NCBI RefSeq assembly: GCF_016714275.1
Contig: NZ_JADJNP010000018.1
Location: 1-64,000, forward strand
Reading direction: 5' to 3'
DNA length: 64,000 bases
Source: Tessaracoccus sp.
GTDB taxonomy: Bacteria; Actinomycetota; Actinomycetes; Propionibacteriales; Propionibacteriaceae
A model generated the notes under the pieces. The model searched no databases, had not been told where the DNA came from, and saw only the letters and a program-made list of their open reading frames with translations. Of the stretch, positions 10,501 to 17,361 are shown in pieces. Positions within the stretch are counted from its first letter, which is position 1; the number at the start of each line of letters is the position of its first letter. A program made the position numbers and the translations under genes.

Positions 10501-11005
10501 GGCCGCCGACGAACAGCCCGACGCGCAGCCCGCGCAGGCGCTCGTCCCGGTGGATCGTGTCGGCGAACCGCCCGGCCTGATCAGCGGCGAGCGCGTTCAT
10601 CGGATAGAGCACGATCGCCTTGATGCCGCCCTGGCCCGCGGCGCGGGCGCGGGCCGCGTGGTCGAGCAGCGGGAACAGGAAGCACTCGGTCTTGCCGCTG
10701 CCGGTGCCGGTCGTGATCAGCGTCGCCTGCGGCGTCTGCCCGCGGCTCGACAGCCGCTGCCACGCCTGCAGCTGGTGCAGGTGCGGCGGGTACGGCGGCG
10801 CGACGTCGAGCGGGATGGCCGCGTCGGCCGGCGCGGGCGCGAACGGTAGGCCGAGCCGCAGGTACGGGCCCTGGAACAGGCCTTGCGGGCCGGCCAGGAA
10901 GTCGAACAGCGCGGCCTCGAAGCGCCGATCCGCGATGCCCCACGTGCTGCGCAGGTAGTCGAGCAGCGTGGCGCGCAGCTCGCGGGCGACGACCCAGGGG
11001 ATCAT
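4589..11005 (-). CDS. Giant DEAD/DEAH helicase with DUF1998 domain (DruE-like; alternatively fused DrmA/DrmB-like)
   Basis: 2138 aa. Superfamily 2 helicase of the YprA/DUF1998 type: Walker A TGTGSGKTE from residue 99, DELH at 229-232, GTSATVG at 263-269. The second RecA domain is near 1045-1100 (CTPTLEMGIDIGDLSATLL, then YVQRVGRAGR). Several CxxC pairs (near 481, 581, 955, 1370-1390, 1495-1515) suggest structural zinc or Fe-S sites. The DUF1998 region spans about 1600-1670 (DRVPGGTGLL, CPCQHREPA, CYQCLYAY). A C-terminal segment near 1790-1900 (VFCDGLTYH, then DDARKRHGI) resembles the nuclease-like tail often found after DUF1998. Size and layout match DruE, the hallmark of Druantia; DISARM splits similar domains between DrmA and DrmB. 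It is transcribed just ahead of the UvrD fusion, with only 3 bp between them, and has 460 bp of noncoding DNA upstream, so it may have its own promoter. The domain call is firm; assignment to a named system is inference. Confidence 0.88.
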   Translation of the reverse strand: MIPWVVARELRATLLDYLRSTWGIADRRFEAALFDFLAGPQGLFQGPYLRLGLPFAPAPADAAIPLDVAPPYPPHLHQLQAWQRLSSRGQTPQATLITTGTGSGKTECFLFPLLDHAARARAAGQGGIKAIVLYPMNALAADQAGRFADTIHRDERLRGLRVGLFVGGQGQHKEMGRDHVIDDNDRLRAEPPDILLTNYRMLDLLLQRPKDASLWKLNQPSTLRYLVLDELHTYDGAQGTDVACLIRRLGQRLGSAEALCPVGTSATVGTGDETRAELLRFASTLFDQTFAPEAFIGETRLEPAELVAGAAAAESYPEEPGPWPEAGESIEVHLRRVVRAWLPRAAQGEVIRRDGGTEQLDRVALGRWVRTLPIVRTLLAAAHRRPLATAEVDGVIARALPRFAAGTPAQRSGWLAAALTLVSYAQREAAGHVMPLVSVQATLWVREVRRLLARVGTTPTFRFHDDAPPPDDEPWAPPYACRECGHTGWLITEAGPGDAVGLAYKEVARAYSERASTLRVVHVDDELVRHIEAADGVGPRVAWLDPDQRRLLGKAPEDRGDAAPRVYVHAHEGNVVRCPACGGDGPRLLAARSTTLSSVAVGHLYTTPLNTDRKLLTFSDSVQDAAHRAGFYGARTYRFALRSAMLAAVPHGGARIALADLGDATWDHWLARLGDRDTSATAALTAVVLPTDLHWLGSVEEWHERLDELVRRRQQAEEAGEPAVTAVPEPSPRLVADVRARLRWECSRELGVAARIGRTLEQSGCVSVTVDSAKFATAVEDARAALRDKVGLAEVPSEAAMARFLGGLVTRLRLRGGVFDPLLERYVASGGNAFMLTKQMTPLMSPFARGTGRPTFLTSAPRSKQFDSVTSERAGAWTVDWVARALGLPLEAGLAAEVYRAVLPALVRHGVLRALATDERDGAAGKATAWGLEPTALQVSRAHVARRCDACSGEVTGVESSPTDLRDGPCLRFRCPGSLRALPPRGDHRDDDGLPVAGYYKRFYEREALGRLWSREHTGLLPRDQREELELEFKQRPRPDSPNLLSCTPTLEMGIDIGDLSATLLCSVPPSTGNYVQRVGRAGRKTGNALVLAFAATKPHDLYFFEAPLEAMAGAIQPPGCYLSAPEVLKRQALAFLFDAYAREGGKLAGQVGDVLKGDGAGRFPLPFLEFVAPRRARLQAAFLEMFKGELTPGASEIMRAAFTPGADGLAPLERDLVATAEATRRRREDLRRLVQRLDERIKQLDTDEVEAKKVADVVVEKQHLRDERAFVNHQLKVLREQDVWGWLCDESRLPNYAFPERGVKLDAYIRREGTGRDAEHHTWIRPPATALTELAPFNTFYASARRVRIDGVEVSKEAPPSLWRFCQSCHYARPHTGAAAPEPQCPACGDARWPDVGQAREVLSLGQVFANTHHRDAVLNDNADEREHGFYQRVRLFETQAAAREAWANDSAGFGFELQPQMVQRQLNLGPADDKAANVQLAGQTVPDVRFTLCATCGQAQDSRPPRPDEQPRPRHRAWCPERKKPDDKQASRQLHLMRELRSEALRLVVPIVGGERVEADLANLRAALRVGLRRFYGGDPDFLEVVAYDEPLAAGEGRRRFLVIMDRVPGGTGLLAELCLDKGTKLKDALTRAYEVLRTCPCQHREPAARACYQCLYAYREGADLPMLDRARALDIVAALLDGFTGLQRVDSIGTMNQSAVLESELEERFVAALAQRVRDGGGAWERQDERTWHLTVGKRRWLLRAQVELTSADVAVPCRPDFMLYPEQAGVGARKVAVFCDGLTYHVVPGAARARLADDARKRHGISVGGDLLSWSLTWKDVVSPEAPAVPRWFGDGARFASLQALAFKLDEARPEKVGTLLRVLDADPLAGLVAYLEAPTRLGDLAAVSAMMLLSQAGKRQPADRVASAHQTWRQDPTPGPLPLLVSEGDTATARLDLGGHGGLLVSAAAVDVAALLAKPDAATVTVRLEDDAPARSAPTYELAWRQWLRAWNLLQAVPGAALVTGVGASELEPVAAPAATVAPPAAPAAHADDPRLVTVREVGDVDAVKVLTSLIERYPGLEAPAVPFELRAPAFAVSGDVEVGWPTRKVAAHLDHQAAEAAALAAAGWTVFLIERGVTVEALAAALGLGEAR

Positions 11006-11123
11006 GCGGCGGACCGCCCCGGGGCAGGCGTGACGTCCAGCAGGGTGAGCGTGGCCACGATCATCGCAGCGGCAAGCGTCGTGCAGGCGACGGGTGGCTG
11101 ACCAGATCGATGGTCAGGGAATT

Positions 11124-11154
11124 CGCGGGAATGTGAGGTGGCGTGGTTCCCGCG
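11124..11154. promoter_or_regulatory. Perfect 8-bp inverted repeat upstream of giant helicase gene
   Basis: CGCGGGAA at 11124-11131 is repeated in inverse orientation as TTCCCGCG at 11147-11154, with 15 bases between. It lies 119-149 bp before the helicase start and downstream (in transcription direction) of the predicted terminator, a position that suits an operator or promoter element. No -10/-35 box could be assigned with confidence. Confidence 0.35.
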
Positions 11155-11195
11155 CGTTGCAGCGATCCCGCTGGTTGCCCAGCGCCGCTGCGGCA

Positions 11196-11243
11196 GAGAA
11201 AAGTTGAGCACGGCGCGTCACGCAACCGTGAGGCACCGTGCTC
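11196..11243 (-). terminator. Rho-independent-terminator-like hairpin after HTH gene
   Basis: GAGCACGG (11206-11213) pairs perfectly with CCGTGCTC (11236-11243). Inside, TCACG pairs with CGTGA around a 4-base loop, leaving a 4x4 internal loop. On the minus strand the stem is followed by AACTTTTCTC, a short T-rich tail. It would end transcription coming from the HTH regulator gene before the giant helicase. The T-run is short, so termination is likely but not certain. Confidence 0.5.
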
Positions 11244-11467
11244 GGCCCACCCCTATCCCTTGATGAGCGAAGTCGCGGTTCGTCACCGCGGCGAACGCTC
11301 CCTGGAAACTGCTCGTGCGAGCAGCCGCACATGCGCTCGGAGGCGGTCTCGCGACGGCCACCGAAGGCAGATCTCTCGAGGAGACCAGGCGGTCATGCGG
11401 CATGTGCCGCATGGTCTTAGACAACTGGCTGTGGCCGGTGTGTCCTTGTTAGGGTTGGATCTGTAGC

Positions 11468-12238
11468 CTACTCGACTGCGGGCATCCGCTCAAGGCCTGG
11501 AACGTCATGCCCGTGCTCGACGAGCATCCGACGAACCAGGAACGGTAGCGTCAGCTCGTCATGGGGGCCGTGGAGCGCATTGGAGTCAGCAAGATGGCGA
11601 TCACAGAGTGCCAGGAGGCCGGAAGCGTCCACCGGCGCGTTGATGGCTGCAGACCAGCGACCGGCGTCGTCGTCGCAATCGACCCAGACGGTGCGAGGCT
11701 GTTCGCCTTGCACGCCACCAGCCCATAGAGTTTCGCGCCATCGCTCTCGCAACTCGCCATCGAGATGGCGTCGCGTGAGCTGGACCAGTACGAACTGGTC
11801 GCGCGCTTGCCGGTGGACCAACCAGCGGCCGATCGGCTCCCGACGGTATGTCCCGGGCACCTTCGGCTGGCGGTCGGCGTAAGGTCGCGTGAACGTATAG
11901 CGGAAGACGATCGGACCCTCGACGGCAATGATGCGACAAGCGAGAGGCGCCGCCGATGCCTCGGGTGGAGCCGCGAGCGGCTCGACGAGGTAGACGCGCG
12001 ACGTCGTCCGGTTGAGCCGGCTCGAATAGCGGCGCCTGAGTTCGACGACCTGATCCTCGTAGGCGAGGGCCTTGCCCTTGCCGTGGAGCCAGCCGTTGAC
12101 GACGCTCTGCTGGGTTCGGCAGAGCTTCGCGATCTCGGACTGGGTCATGCCGTCGTCCACCGCGATCTTGATCAGTTCCCGCGTGTACTTGTACTTGCGC
12201 CGCGGGGGCCGTGCGGCCGTCGTCGCTTGATCATTCAT
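11468..12238 (-). CDS. HTH-domain protein, probable regulator of the defence island
   Basis: 256 aa. I chose the ATG at 12238 because GGAGA lies 6 bases before it. Residues about 20-52 form a helix-turn-helix (YTRELIKIAVDDGMTQSEIA, then QQSVVNGWL), as in phage-type or Xre-like DNA-binding proteins. The remaining 200 residues match nothing I recognise; they carry several acidic and aromatic blocks and end in a hydrophilic tail. The gene sits in the middle of the island, next to a small basic protein and before a terminator-like hairpin. The HTH suggests it could bind dyads found in the island, for example TCACC-N7-GGTGA, but nothing in the sequence ties it to a particular site. It could instead be a DNA-binding effector subunit. 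Confidence 0.65.
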   Translation of the reverse strand: MNDQATTAARPPRRKYKYTRELIKIAVDDGMTQSEIAKLCRTQQSVVNGWLHGKGKALAYEDQVVELRRRYSSRLNRTTSRVYLVEPLAAPPEASAAPLACRIIAVEGPIVFRYTFTRPYADRQPKVPGTYRREPIGRWLVHRQARDQFVLVQLTRRHLDGELRERWRETLWAGGVQGEQPRTVWVDCDDDAGRWSAAINAPVDASGLLALCDRHLADSNALHGPHDELTLPFLVRRMLVEHGHDVPGLERMPAVE

Positions 12239-12261
12239 GGCGTCTCCGATTGGTGTGGCGG

Positions 12262-12474
12262 CTAGGTCTTGGGCTTCGGCGCTATCGCTGGCGGGGTGGT
12301 CGGCGGCGGCGAGGCGGCCGGTGGCGTGGGCCGGCCGCGGCCGCGCGGCGGCGTCCAGGACGGACCGAGTTGCTTGCCGCGGTTGCCTTGGGCCTTGTCC
12401 CACGTCGCATTGGTCCCGCTGGTACCACGGTTGGGGTTGCGGATGTCGGCTTGATGATTCGGCTTCTTGCTCAT
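12262..12474 (-). CDS. Small basic Pro/Asn-rich protein of unknown function
   Basis: 70 aa, ATG start at 12474, stop 23 bp before the HTH gene, same strand. The N-terminal 45 residues are Asn/Lys/Gly-rich and the last 25 are a Pro/Ala low-complexity tail (TPPAASPPPTTPPAIAP). No signal peptide or membrane segment. It is kept because the N-terminal half has ordinary coding composition and tight spacing to the HTH gene. No function is recognised. Confidence 0.45.
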   Translation of the reverse strand: MSKKPNHQADIRNPNRGTSGTNATWDKAQGNRGKQLGPSWTPPRGRGRPTPPAASPPPTTPPAIAPKPKT

Positions 12475-12569
12475 CGGAGTGACCCTTCAGTAGTGGACAG
12501 CGCGATGTGCGCCGCCGAATCTCAACCTAGGATCTCGAGGCTTGCCTGGCGATTGATGAGATGTTGATA

Positions 12570-12591
12570 GAATCGTGATGCGGCACGATTC
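12570..12591. promoter_or_regulatory. Perfect 8-bp dyad upstream of the small protein/HTH pair
   Basis: GAATCGTG (12570-12577), six bases, then CACGATTC (12584-12591). It lies about 95 bp before the 70-aa gene start and is not followed by a T-run on the minus strand, so an operator is more likely than a terminator. It could be an autoregulatory site of the HTH protein. It does not resemble the TCACC-N7-GGTGA dyad. Confidence 0.35.
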
Positions 12592-12621
12592 CGTGCGCTG
12601 TGGCCGTCCAAGAGTGCGCCC

Positions 12622-13857
12622 TCAGGTCCGCGCCGCCCATTCGGCCGCCGCAGCGTGTTCGCGCGCCTCATGATCGGGAGGCAGATGAGCGAACAGGTGC
12701 TCGATCGGCCGCCGCGCGAGCGGGTTCGAAAGAAACTGGAGCGCGCCGGTATGATAGAGCGCGAGGATGCCATCGATGTCGGCGAACTCCGGCCTGAAGA
12801 AAAGGCCGGACATCGAGCGGTGGCTCTCGTCGTCCACGGGGTGAAAGCTTAGCGGAGCGATCGCCTGCGACCGGTGGGCACGCCGTGCGTCGAGTGCCGC
12901 GACGAGCGCTGAGGGAATCGGTCGATAGCTGGCAGGTCGTGTCCCCCCGGCGTCGTGGACGCGCGCGCCGAAGTAGTGATTCGCCAGCGCATCCACGCGC
13001 AGCGCGTAGGCGTCGTCGATGACCAGCCCGACCAGCGAGACCTCGCGTGGCGCCCGGCGGGAGATCGCCGTGGCCTTCTTGCGAAGCTTGATCTCCCGGC
13101 GGGAGATCGCCGTGGCCTTCTTGCGAAGCTTGATCTCCAGCCAGTTGTTCATCGTGTCCCGATCGCCGGGTACCCCGGAGATCTGCAGGAAGTTCGCCGC
13201 CAGCGGGCCGAAGCCGCCGATGCGGCCGGCGCCCTCCGACTGCCAGTCGATCTCGAAGCGAGCGTTCGCGTGGACCAGCTCGACCCGGCGTCCTGGCGCA
13301 AGGCCACGTAGTTGCACGACGAGCCATCGCGCGACCTCGGCTGCGAGCTCTTCCTGGCGGCGCCTCGCGTTGAAGTCGAAGTGGTGGTCCTGCAGGGCGC
13401 CGTCGATCCAGGGCGTGATGGTGATCGGACGCGCCTGCACCACTGCCTGAAGTTCGTCGCGGGCGCGCTCCCAGTCCTTGCGGACCGTACGCCGAGGGCC
13501 CGCCGACAGTTGCGCCGGGTAGAACACCTTCTGGAAGCCGTTGGGAGCCGACCCGTGGACGACTTCGACGGAGAAGCCGTCACCGATGGCAGGGAACCGG
13601 AGGTCGGGCTCATCGCCGGTGCAGAAAACCGGGGTGCTGCGGGTCCATGTCGCGACGGCGAGCGCCATCCGAAGCTCGGCGATCAGCGAGCTGGTATGGC
13701 ACTGCTTCCGGTACTCGTCGAGCTTGGGTCCGACATAGCTGCCGCCGGCAGTGAGCAAGGTCGTGAGCCTTTGAATCTCGCCGGCTTCGAAGTTGGTCGC
13801 GCACATGGTCGTCGCGAGCGTGTGAGCGTTGAGGACGGGGAACGAGGTGTTGGTCAC
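12622..13857 (-). CDS. Unknown defence-island protein with in-frame 42-bp duplication
   Basis: 411 aa if the GTG at 13857 is used (AGAGGG just upstream); an ATG at 13806 would give 394 aa. No family is recognised. The protein is soluble, with no signal peptide or membrane helix. The middle has aromatic/acidic blocks (FSVEVVHGSAPNGFQKVF; HHFDFN) that could belong to a nuclease fold, but no clear catalytic motif. Near residues 241-268 the block EIKLRKKATAISRR is present twice in direct succession, from a perfect 42-bp tandem repeat in the DNA. The gene follows the PLD nuclease gene by 67 bp and is probably in the same transcript. Its role in the island is unknown. Confidence 0.6.
   Translation of the reverse strand: MTNTSFPVLNAHTLATTMCATNFEAGEIQRLTTLLTAGGSYVGPKLDEYRKQCHTSSLIAELRMALAVATWTRSTPVFCTGDEPDLRFPAIGDGFSVEVVHGSAPNGFQKVFYPAQLSAGPRRTVRKDWERARDELQAVVQARPITITPWIDGALQDHHFDFNARRRQEELAAEVARWLVVQLRGLAPGRRVELVHANARFEIDWQSEGAGRIGGFGPLAANFLQISGVPGDRDTMNNWLEIKLRKKATAISRREIKLRKKATAISRRAPREVSLVGLVIDDAYALRVDALANHYFGARVHDAGGTRPASYRPIPSALVAALDARRAHRSQAIAPLSFHPVDDESHRSMSGLFFRPEFADIDGILALYHTGALQFLSNPLARRPIEHLFAHLPPDHEAREHAAAAEWAART
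13054..13137. repeat. Perfect 42-bp tandem duplication inside a coding region
   Basis: Copy 1 is 13054-13095 and copy 2 is 13096-13137, identical base for base and a multiple of three. The frame stays open and the protein gains a second copy of a 14-residue Lys/Arg-rich block. Perfect identity implies a recent slippage event. Confidence 0.9.
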
Positions 13858-13924
13858 GACCCTCTTGACGCACGGACCGGCCCGCACCTTCCTGGCGCCA
13901 CAGGGAAGGCGTATTGGCGCGACG

Positions 13925-15280
13925 TCAGTAGGCCACGCCCTCATACCCAAGCGCCGCCAGGGTCTTGGACACGCGGCCGTTGCGCGGCGGGTACTGGTCG
14001 GGTCGCGCGTAGCCGACCATCTCGCCGAGGATGCTGGGGCCGAGGTGGGGCAGCTTCCAGTCCTCCTCGTGAACCGCGTCCCAGATGCGCTCGCCGACGT
14101 CGGGCGTCTGGTCGTCGCCCCAGATGACGTAGCGGAGGACGTCCTGCACGGTCTTGCCATCGGCGGACTCCTGGCCGAGCAGGTACCGCGCGAACAGCCG
14201 GCTGCGCTCTTCGCTCGTGCTGGTCGTGCCTTCGTCGCCGAGGTCCTTCTTGCGCATCTGCCGCGCGTGCTCCCGGGCAGCGTGGGTGGCGTGGAGGATC
14301 TCGGTGAGCCGATCTTCGTCAAGCTGGGTGAGCGCTGTCCGCTGCAGGAGCTCACCGACGCGGCGCGGCCCTTCGTTGATATAGTAGGTCCACTTCTCGT
14401 CGCCCTCGAAGGCCTCCCACTCGGCGAACGCCTGGTCGAGGGCCGCGTCGGGGCTACCGCGGTTCTTCCGGTGGAGCGCGTCGATCGTCGCGACCGAGTC
14501 GCCCGACAGCCGGATGTTGCGGTGGTACCAGTACTCGGTGGCCTGGTCCTGGACGATGGCGGGGTGCGCGTCCTTGGCGACCCACGACGGCCACGTGCGA
14601 AGCTTGGTCCCGTCTACGATCTTCTGTAGAAGGCCGAGTCCGTTCTGCCACTCGGCGATGAACTGCTGGCGGGCCGCGCCACCCTTGGTGGTCGGACGGA
14701 TGGGCTTGTCCTGGCCGCCGAGGTTCGCGAACTCCTTGTCCACCCTTGCCTGGAACGCGCGCTCGGCGGCGGTGAGCTCCGCGCGTTGCGCGTCGAGCCG
14801 TCGAAACGCGGCGAGGTGCTCGCGGTTCACGCCGGTCGAACGTTTGGCGACCTCGGCGAACATGCTCGTGAGCTGCACGTCGAGGTTGTCGCGTTCGATC
14901 TCGTCCTGCGTGAACCAGACCCCGCACTCGAGGTTGTCCCACCATCCCGAGGTCGTCAGGTTGGCCGACCCGATGTACACGCCGACGCCGCGGAACCAGA
15001 CGATCTTGGGATGGTAGAAGCGGCGGGTCAGGAGCAGCTGCCACGTCGTCGGTCCATCGACGAAGCGCTGCACCACCTGGGTCGCCGGGAACCCGTCCTC
15101 GGCCAGCGCGTACAGCGTGAGCGGGACGTTCTTGGCCTTGGCCAGCTCGAACAGCGGGTCCATCGACTTCACCCACGCCACCGCGAGCGAGATCTGCTGG
15201 AGGCCGCTGCCCTTGACCGCCGCGAGGCGAACCAGATTCTCGAAGTAGTCGCCGTTGAGGGCGTTGCCGATGATCCGCAT
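13925..15280 (-). CDS. PLD-type nuclease (phospholipase D-like domain protein)
   Basis: 451 aa from the ATG at 15280 (upstream in-frame ATG at 15325 also exists; neither has a good ribosome site). One HKD-type motif is clear: HPKIVWF with H90 and K92, then GSANLTTSG at 104-112. Residues 1-120 make a compact PLD domain that probably acts as a dimer or binds DNA. The remaining 330 residues are helical and charged and have no recognised domain. PLD proteins are nuclease subunits in several defence systems: DrmC in DISARM (much shorter) and DpdK in Dpd. It is probably divergently transcribed from the PD-(D/E)XK-like gene across a palindrome-rich gap. Domain call firm, system assignment inferred. 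Confidence 0.8.
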   Translation of the reverse strand: MRIIGNALNGDYFENLVRLAAVKGSGLQQISLAVAWVKSMDPLFELAKAKNVPLTLYALAEDGFPATQVVQRFVDGPTTWQLLLTRRFYHPKIVWFRGVGVYIGSANLTTSGWWDNLECGVWFTQDEIERDNLDVQLTSMFAEVAKRSTGVNREHLAAFRRLDAQRAELTAAERAFQARVDKEFANLGGQDKPIRPTTKGGAARQQFIAEWQNGLGLLQKIVDGTKLRTWPSWVAKDAHPAIVQDQATEYWYHRNIRLSGDSVATIDALHRKNRGSPDAALDQAFAEWEAFEGDEKWTYYINEGPRRVGELLQRTALTQLDEDRLTEILHATHAAREHARQMRKKDLGDEGTTSTSEERSRLFARYLLGQESADGKTVQDVLRYVIWGDDQTPDVGERIWDAVHEEDWKLPHLGPSILGEMVGYARPDQYPPRNGRVSKTLAALGYEGVAY

Positions 15281-15321
15281 CGTTGTGGAGGTAGGGTCGC
15301 AGGCGGGTGCGAAGGGGGCAA

Positions 15322-15340
15322 TCACCTCCCTGGGGTGATC
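15322..15340. promoter_or_regulatory. TCACC-N7-GGTGA dyad in divergent promoter region
   Basis: ATCACC and GGTGAT flank seven bases. The same core with the same spacing occurs at 28436-28454, upstream of the first gene of the island. The 140-bp divergent gap (15281-15421) also holds GCACG-AGAG-CGTGC (15346-15359) and CGCCAC-CACA-GTGGCG (15361-15376). Likely operator for one or both divergent genes. Confidence 0.5.
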
Positions 15341-15421
15341 GGCCGCACGAGAGCGTGCAACGCCACCACAGTGGCGCGCTCAAGCCGACCGTGCCAAGAT
15401 ACACACCTCGAGAATATCGCG

Positions 15422-16735
15422 ATGGCGCCCCTTTTTGATCCTGTGCTGATACAAATGCTCGCCTTCGAGAGCCCGCTGTCGCTTGGCGCACGGCAAGCGA
15501 AGCACAGCTGCATCCGCAAGCTCACGGCACGTGTTGGCGCGGGGCTTCTCACCGATCTGGCAGAGACACGAACAGAGCAGTCCTTCAACGAGCGCCTGTT
15601 CGCCGAGGTCTTCGATTACCTGACGCTTTTGCGCGATGGGGTCCTGGATGTCTACCATCTTCGTCCCAAGGGCGGTGCGGTTGTTGGCGCAAAGCGCCAC
15701 TACGATGACTTTTCTCTCGGGTTCTTTGGCCCCGGGGTCGAACGCCGTCTCGTGCACGCGGAACTCAAGAAGCATGGCACCGATCTCGATCACCCCCAGT
15801 TCAGTGGGAGCTACGGCGGTCGCACACCCGTGCAACAGGCATTCGACGCTGTGGCACGAACGCCAACTGTCGAGTGGGTGCTCGTTTCGAACTTCGATGA
15901 GCTCCGGCTGTACAACCGTCGCTCGCAGACTCGGTGCGAGAAGATCGTGCTTTCCGACATCGCCTCACATGGCGACTTGCAGCGGGCGTATGCGCTGCTT
16001 GGTCGTCCAACGCTCATCGGTAAAGCTGAGCAGCCTTCACCGCTGCTGCGGCTTCTCGACGGAGGTCCGCCCATGCTCTTGCCATCTCAGCCTAGTGGGA
16101 TCCGTCTCATCCATGAGGCGCGCGCCGCCGATGGGAGCGAGGGATCACTCCCTGAAATGGACAGCTCGTTTCGCGATGCGCTCGCTGCGACGAATGGCTG
16201 GAGCTGGGCTGGGCTCTACGGCGACCCTGCATTTGTTGATGACCGCCTCGTGGTCGTCAACGACCGGGCTGCCGTCTTGCGCGCCCGGCTCGAGTACACC
16301 CGGAACGGCGTCGTTCGGCTCCAGGAGAGGCTCGACACCGAGGAACCGTCGGGGCAAGCGCCACCAGTTCTCATCAGCGCCGAGACAATCGCTGCGCGCA
16401 TGGCAATGTTCATGGTGACGGCGGGCCGAATGCTTGCGCCGTTCCCCGGCAGGAAGACTGTTCGCTGGACGTTGCTCGATGGGAACAACCTCGTGGTCCT
16501 CAACGCCCCCGCGCGCGGCCTACGCGGCGGGCCTGCCGAGATTTCAACCAAGGACTTCGACCCCGACATCGACGCGCCCAAGTCCGCGAGCCGAGAGCAT
16601 CTTTCGCTCTACTTGACTCGTGCGATAAGGGATCTGCTGTTTCCTTGGAATAGCTCTTTGGGTCCGGGGAAGATCCAGCGGCTCAAGTGGAGTGACGACG
16701 AGTCCGCGAGACAGTTCGGCGCCATAGGCATCTGA
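15422..16735 (+). CDS. PD-(D/E)XK-type nuclease-like protein, opposite strand
   Basis: 437 aa. This is the only plus-strand gene in the first 28 kb. The N-terminal 170 residues resemble the nuclease-like domain found in front of many Eco57I-type enzymes: an early acidic FNERLFAEVFDYL, then HAELKKHGTDLD with E114 and K116 as likely catalytic residues, then TPVQQAFDAVA and WVLVSNFDELRLY. The C-terminal half is unknown. Its base composition is visibly less GC-rich than its neighbours. It converges on the 159-aa minus-strand gene with 26 bp between, and shares a palindrome-rich divergent promoter with the PLD gene. This arrangement suggests a cassette inserted later into an older minus-strand operon. 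Cleavage of invading DNA is inferred. Confidence 0.65.
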   Translation: MAPLFDPVLIQMLAFESPLSLGARQAKHSCIRKLTARVGAGLLTDLAETRTEQSFNERLFAEVFDYLTLLRDGVLDVYHLRPKGGAVVGAKRHYDDFSLGFFGPGVERRLVHAELKKHGTDLDHPQFSGSYGGRTPVQQAFDAVARTPTVEWVLVSNFDELRLYNRRSQTRCEKIVLSDIASHGDLQRAYALLGRPTLIGKAEQPSPLLRLLDGGPPMLLPSQPSGIRLIHEARAADGSEGSLPEMDSSFRDALAATNGWSWAGLYGDPAFVDDRLVVVNDRAAVLRARLEYTRNGVVRLQERLDTEEPSGQAPPVLISAETIAARMAMFMVTAGRMLAPFPGRKTVRWTLLDGNNLVVLNAPARGLRGGPAEISTKDFDPDIDAPKSASREHLSLYLTRAIRDLLFPWNSSLGPGKIQRLKWSDDESARQFGAIGI

Positions 16736-16761
16736 GATGCGCTTGGGATGCCGCCAGACTT

Positions 16762-17241
16762 CTACCGCACCTCGGCAAACCCTTTGTGAGACGCTCGGAC
16801 GATCGCGACCCGGATCATGTCGTCAATCTCGCCCTCGTTGACGAGGATGCCCCAGTGGTCGCTCCCGCCCTTGTTGACGTGTCGCTCGAAGATGACAATT
16901 CGGTGCGCCGCGTATTCGAGCGGGACGGGCTCCGTCGTCGGGATCCATTCGTTGCCGTCGAATCGCTTGATGGCGTACACGCAGTCCCCCGTCTGCGCGT
17001 AGTCTTCACTACCCTCGAACTGAACGATCGAGCGAAATGCGCTTCCAACCTCGAGGCCAACGTGGATGCGTCGCCGGTCCTTCTTCTCGTGCGCGTCGCG
17101 ATTTGTGTAGGCGACAACGACCTTGTATGGTTCCTCGTCACCAAGGCCTACGTTGAAGAACAGCGCACTCGGGCAATGTTCGGTGCCCGACGGAAAAGGG
17201 AAATCGAAGTCTTTCTGAACTCGCACCAGGCGGATCTTCAT
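16762..17241 (-). CDS. Conserved-looking small protein of unknown function
   Basis: 159 aa, ATG at 17241 preceded by AGGGAGACAAGGG, a strong ribosome site. Soluble, mixed alpha/beta composition, rich in charged residues, no signal peptide. No family recognised. It converges with the nuclease-like gene, shares its lower GC content and probably belongs to the same inserted cassette. Confidence 0.6.
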   Translation of the reverse strand: MKIRLVRVQKDFDFPFPSGTEHCPSALFFNVGLGDEEPYKVVVAYTNRDAHEKKDRRRIHVGLEVGSAFRSIVQFEGSEDYAQTGDCVYAIKRFDGNEWIPTTEPVPLEYAAHRIVIFERHVNKGGSDHWGILVNEGEIDDMIRVAIVRASHKGFAEVR

Positions 17242-17361
17242 CCCTTGTCTCCCTTTTTGTGAGTGTGCCGCTGCGCCGCCAAGGCAGCGTACACGAGTCC
17301 CGGCGAGTTGTGTGCGCCACCCGCTGTTGGCCGGTTGGCGGGTAGAGAAGCCGCCCAGCGC

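Larger units (their letters stand above)
11006..11467. other. Noncoding region upstream of the giant helicase gene
   Basis: About 460 bases with no convincing reading frame on either strand. It contains a terminator-like hairpin (11196-11243) and a separate perfect 8-bp inverted repeat (11124-11154), both annotated separately. It probably separates the HTH-regulator transcript from a promoter serving the giant helicase and UvrD-fusion pair. Confidence 0.6.

Noticed and set aside
4703..10849. Plus-strand open frame of about 2000 codons antisense to the giant helicase
   Set aside because: No domain, low-complexity Arg/Gln/His-rich text; fully explained by the coding bias of the minus-strand gene.
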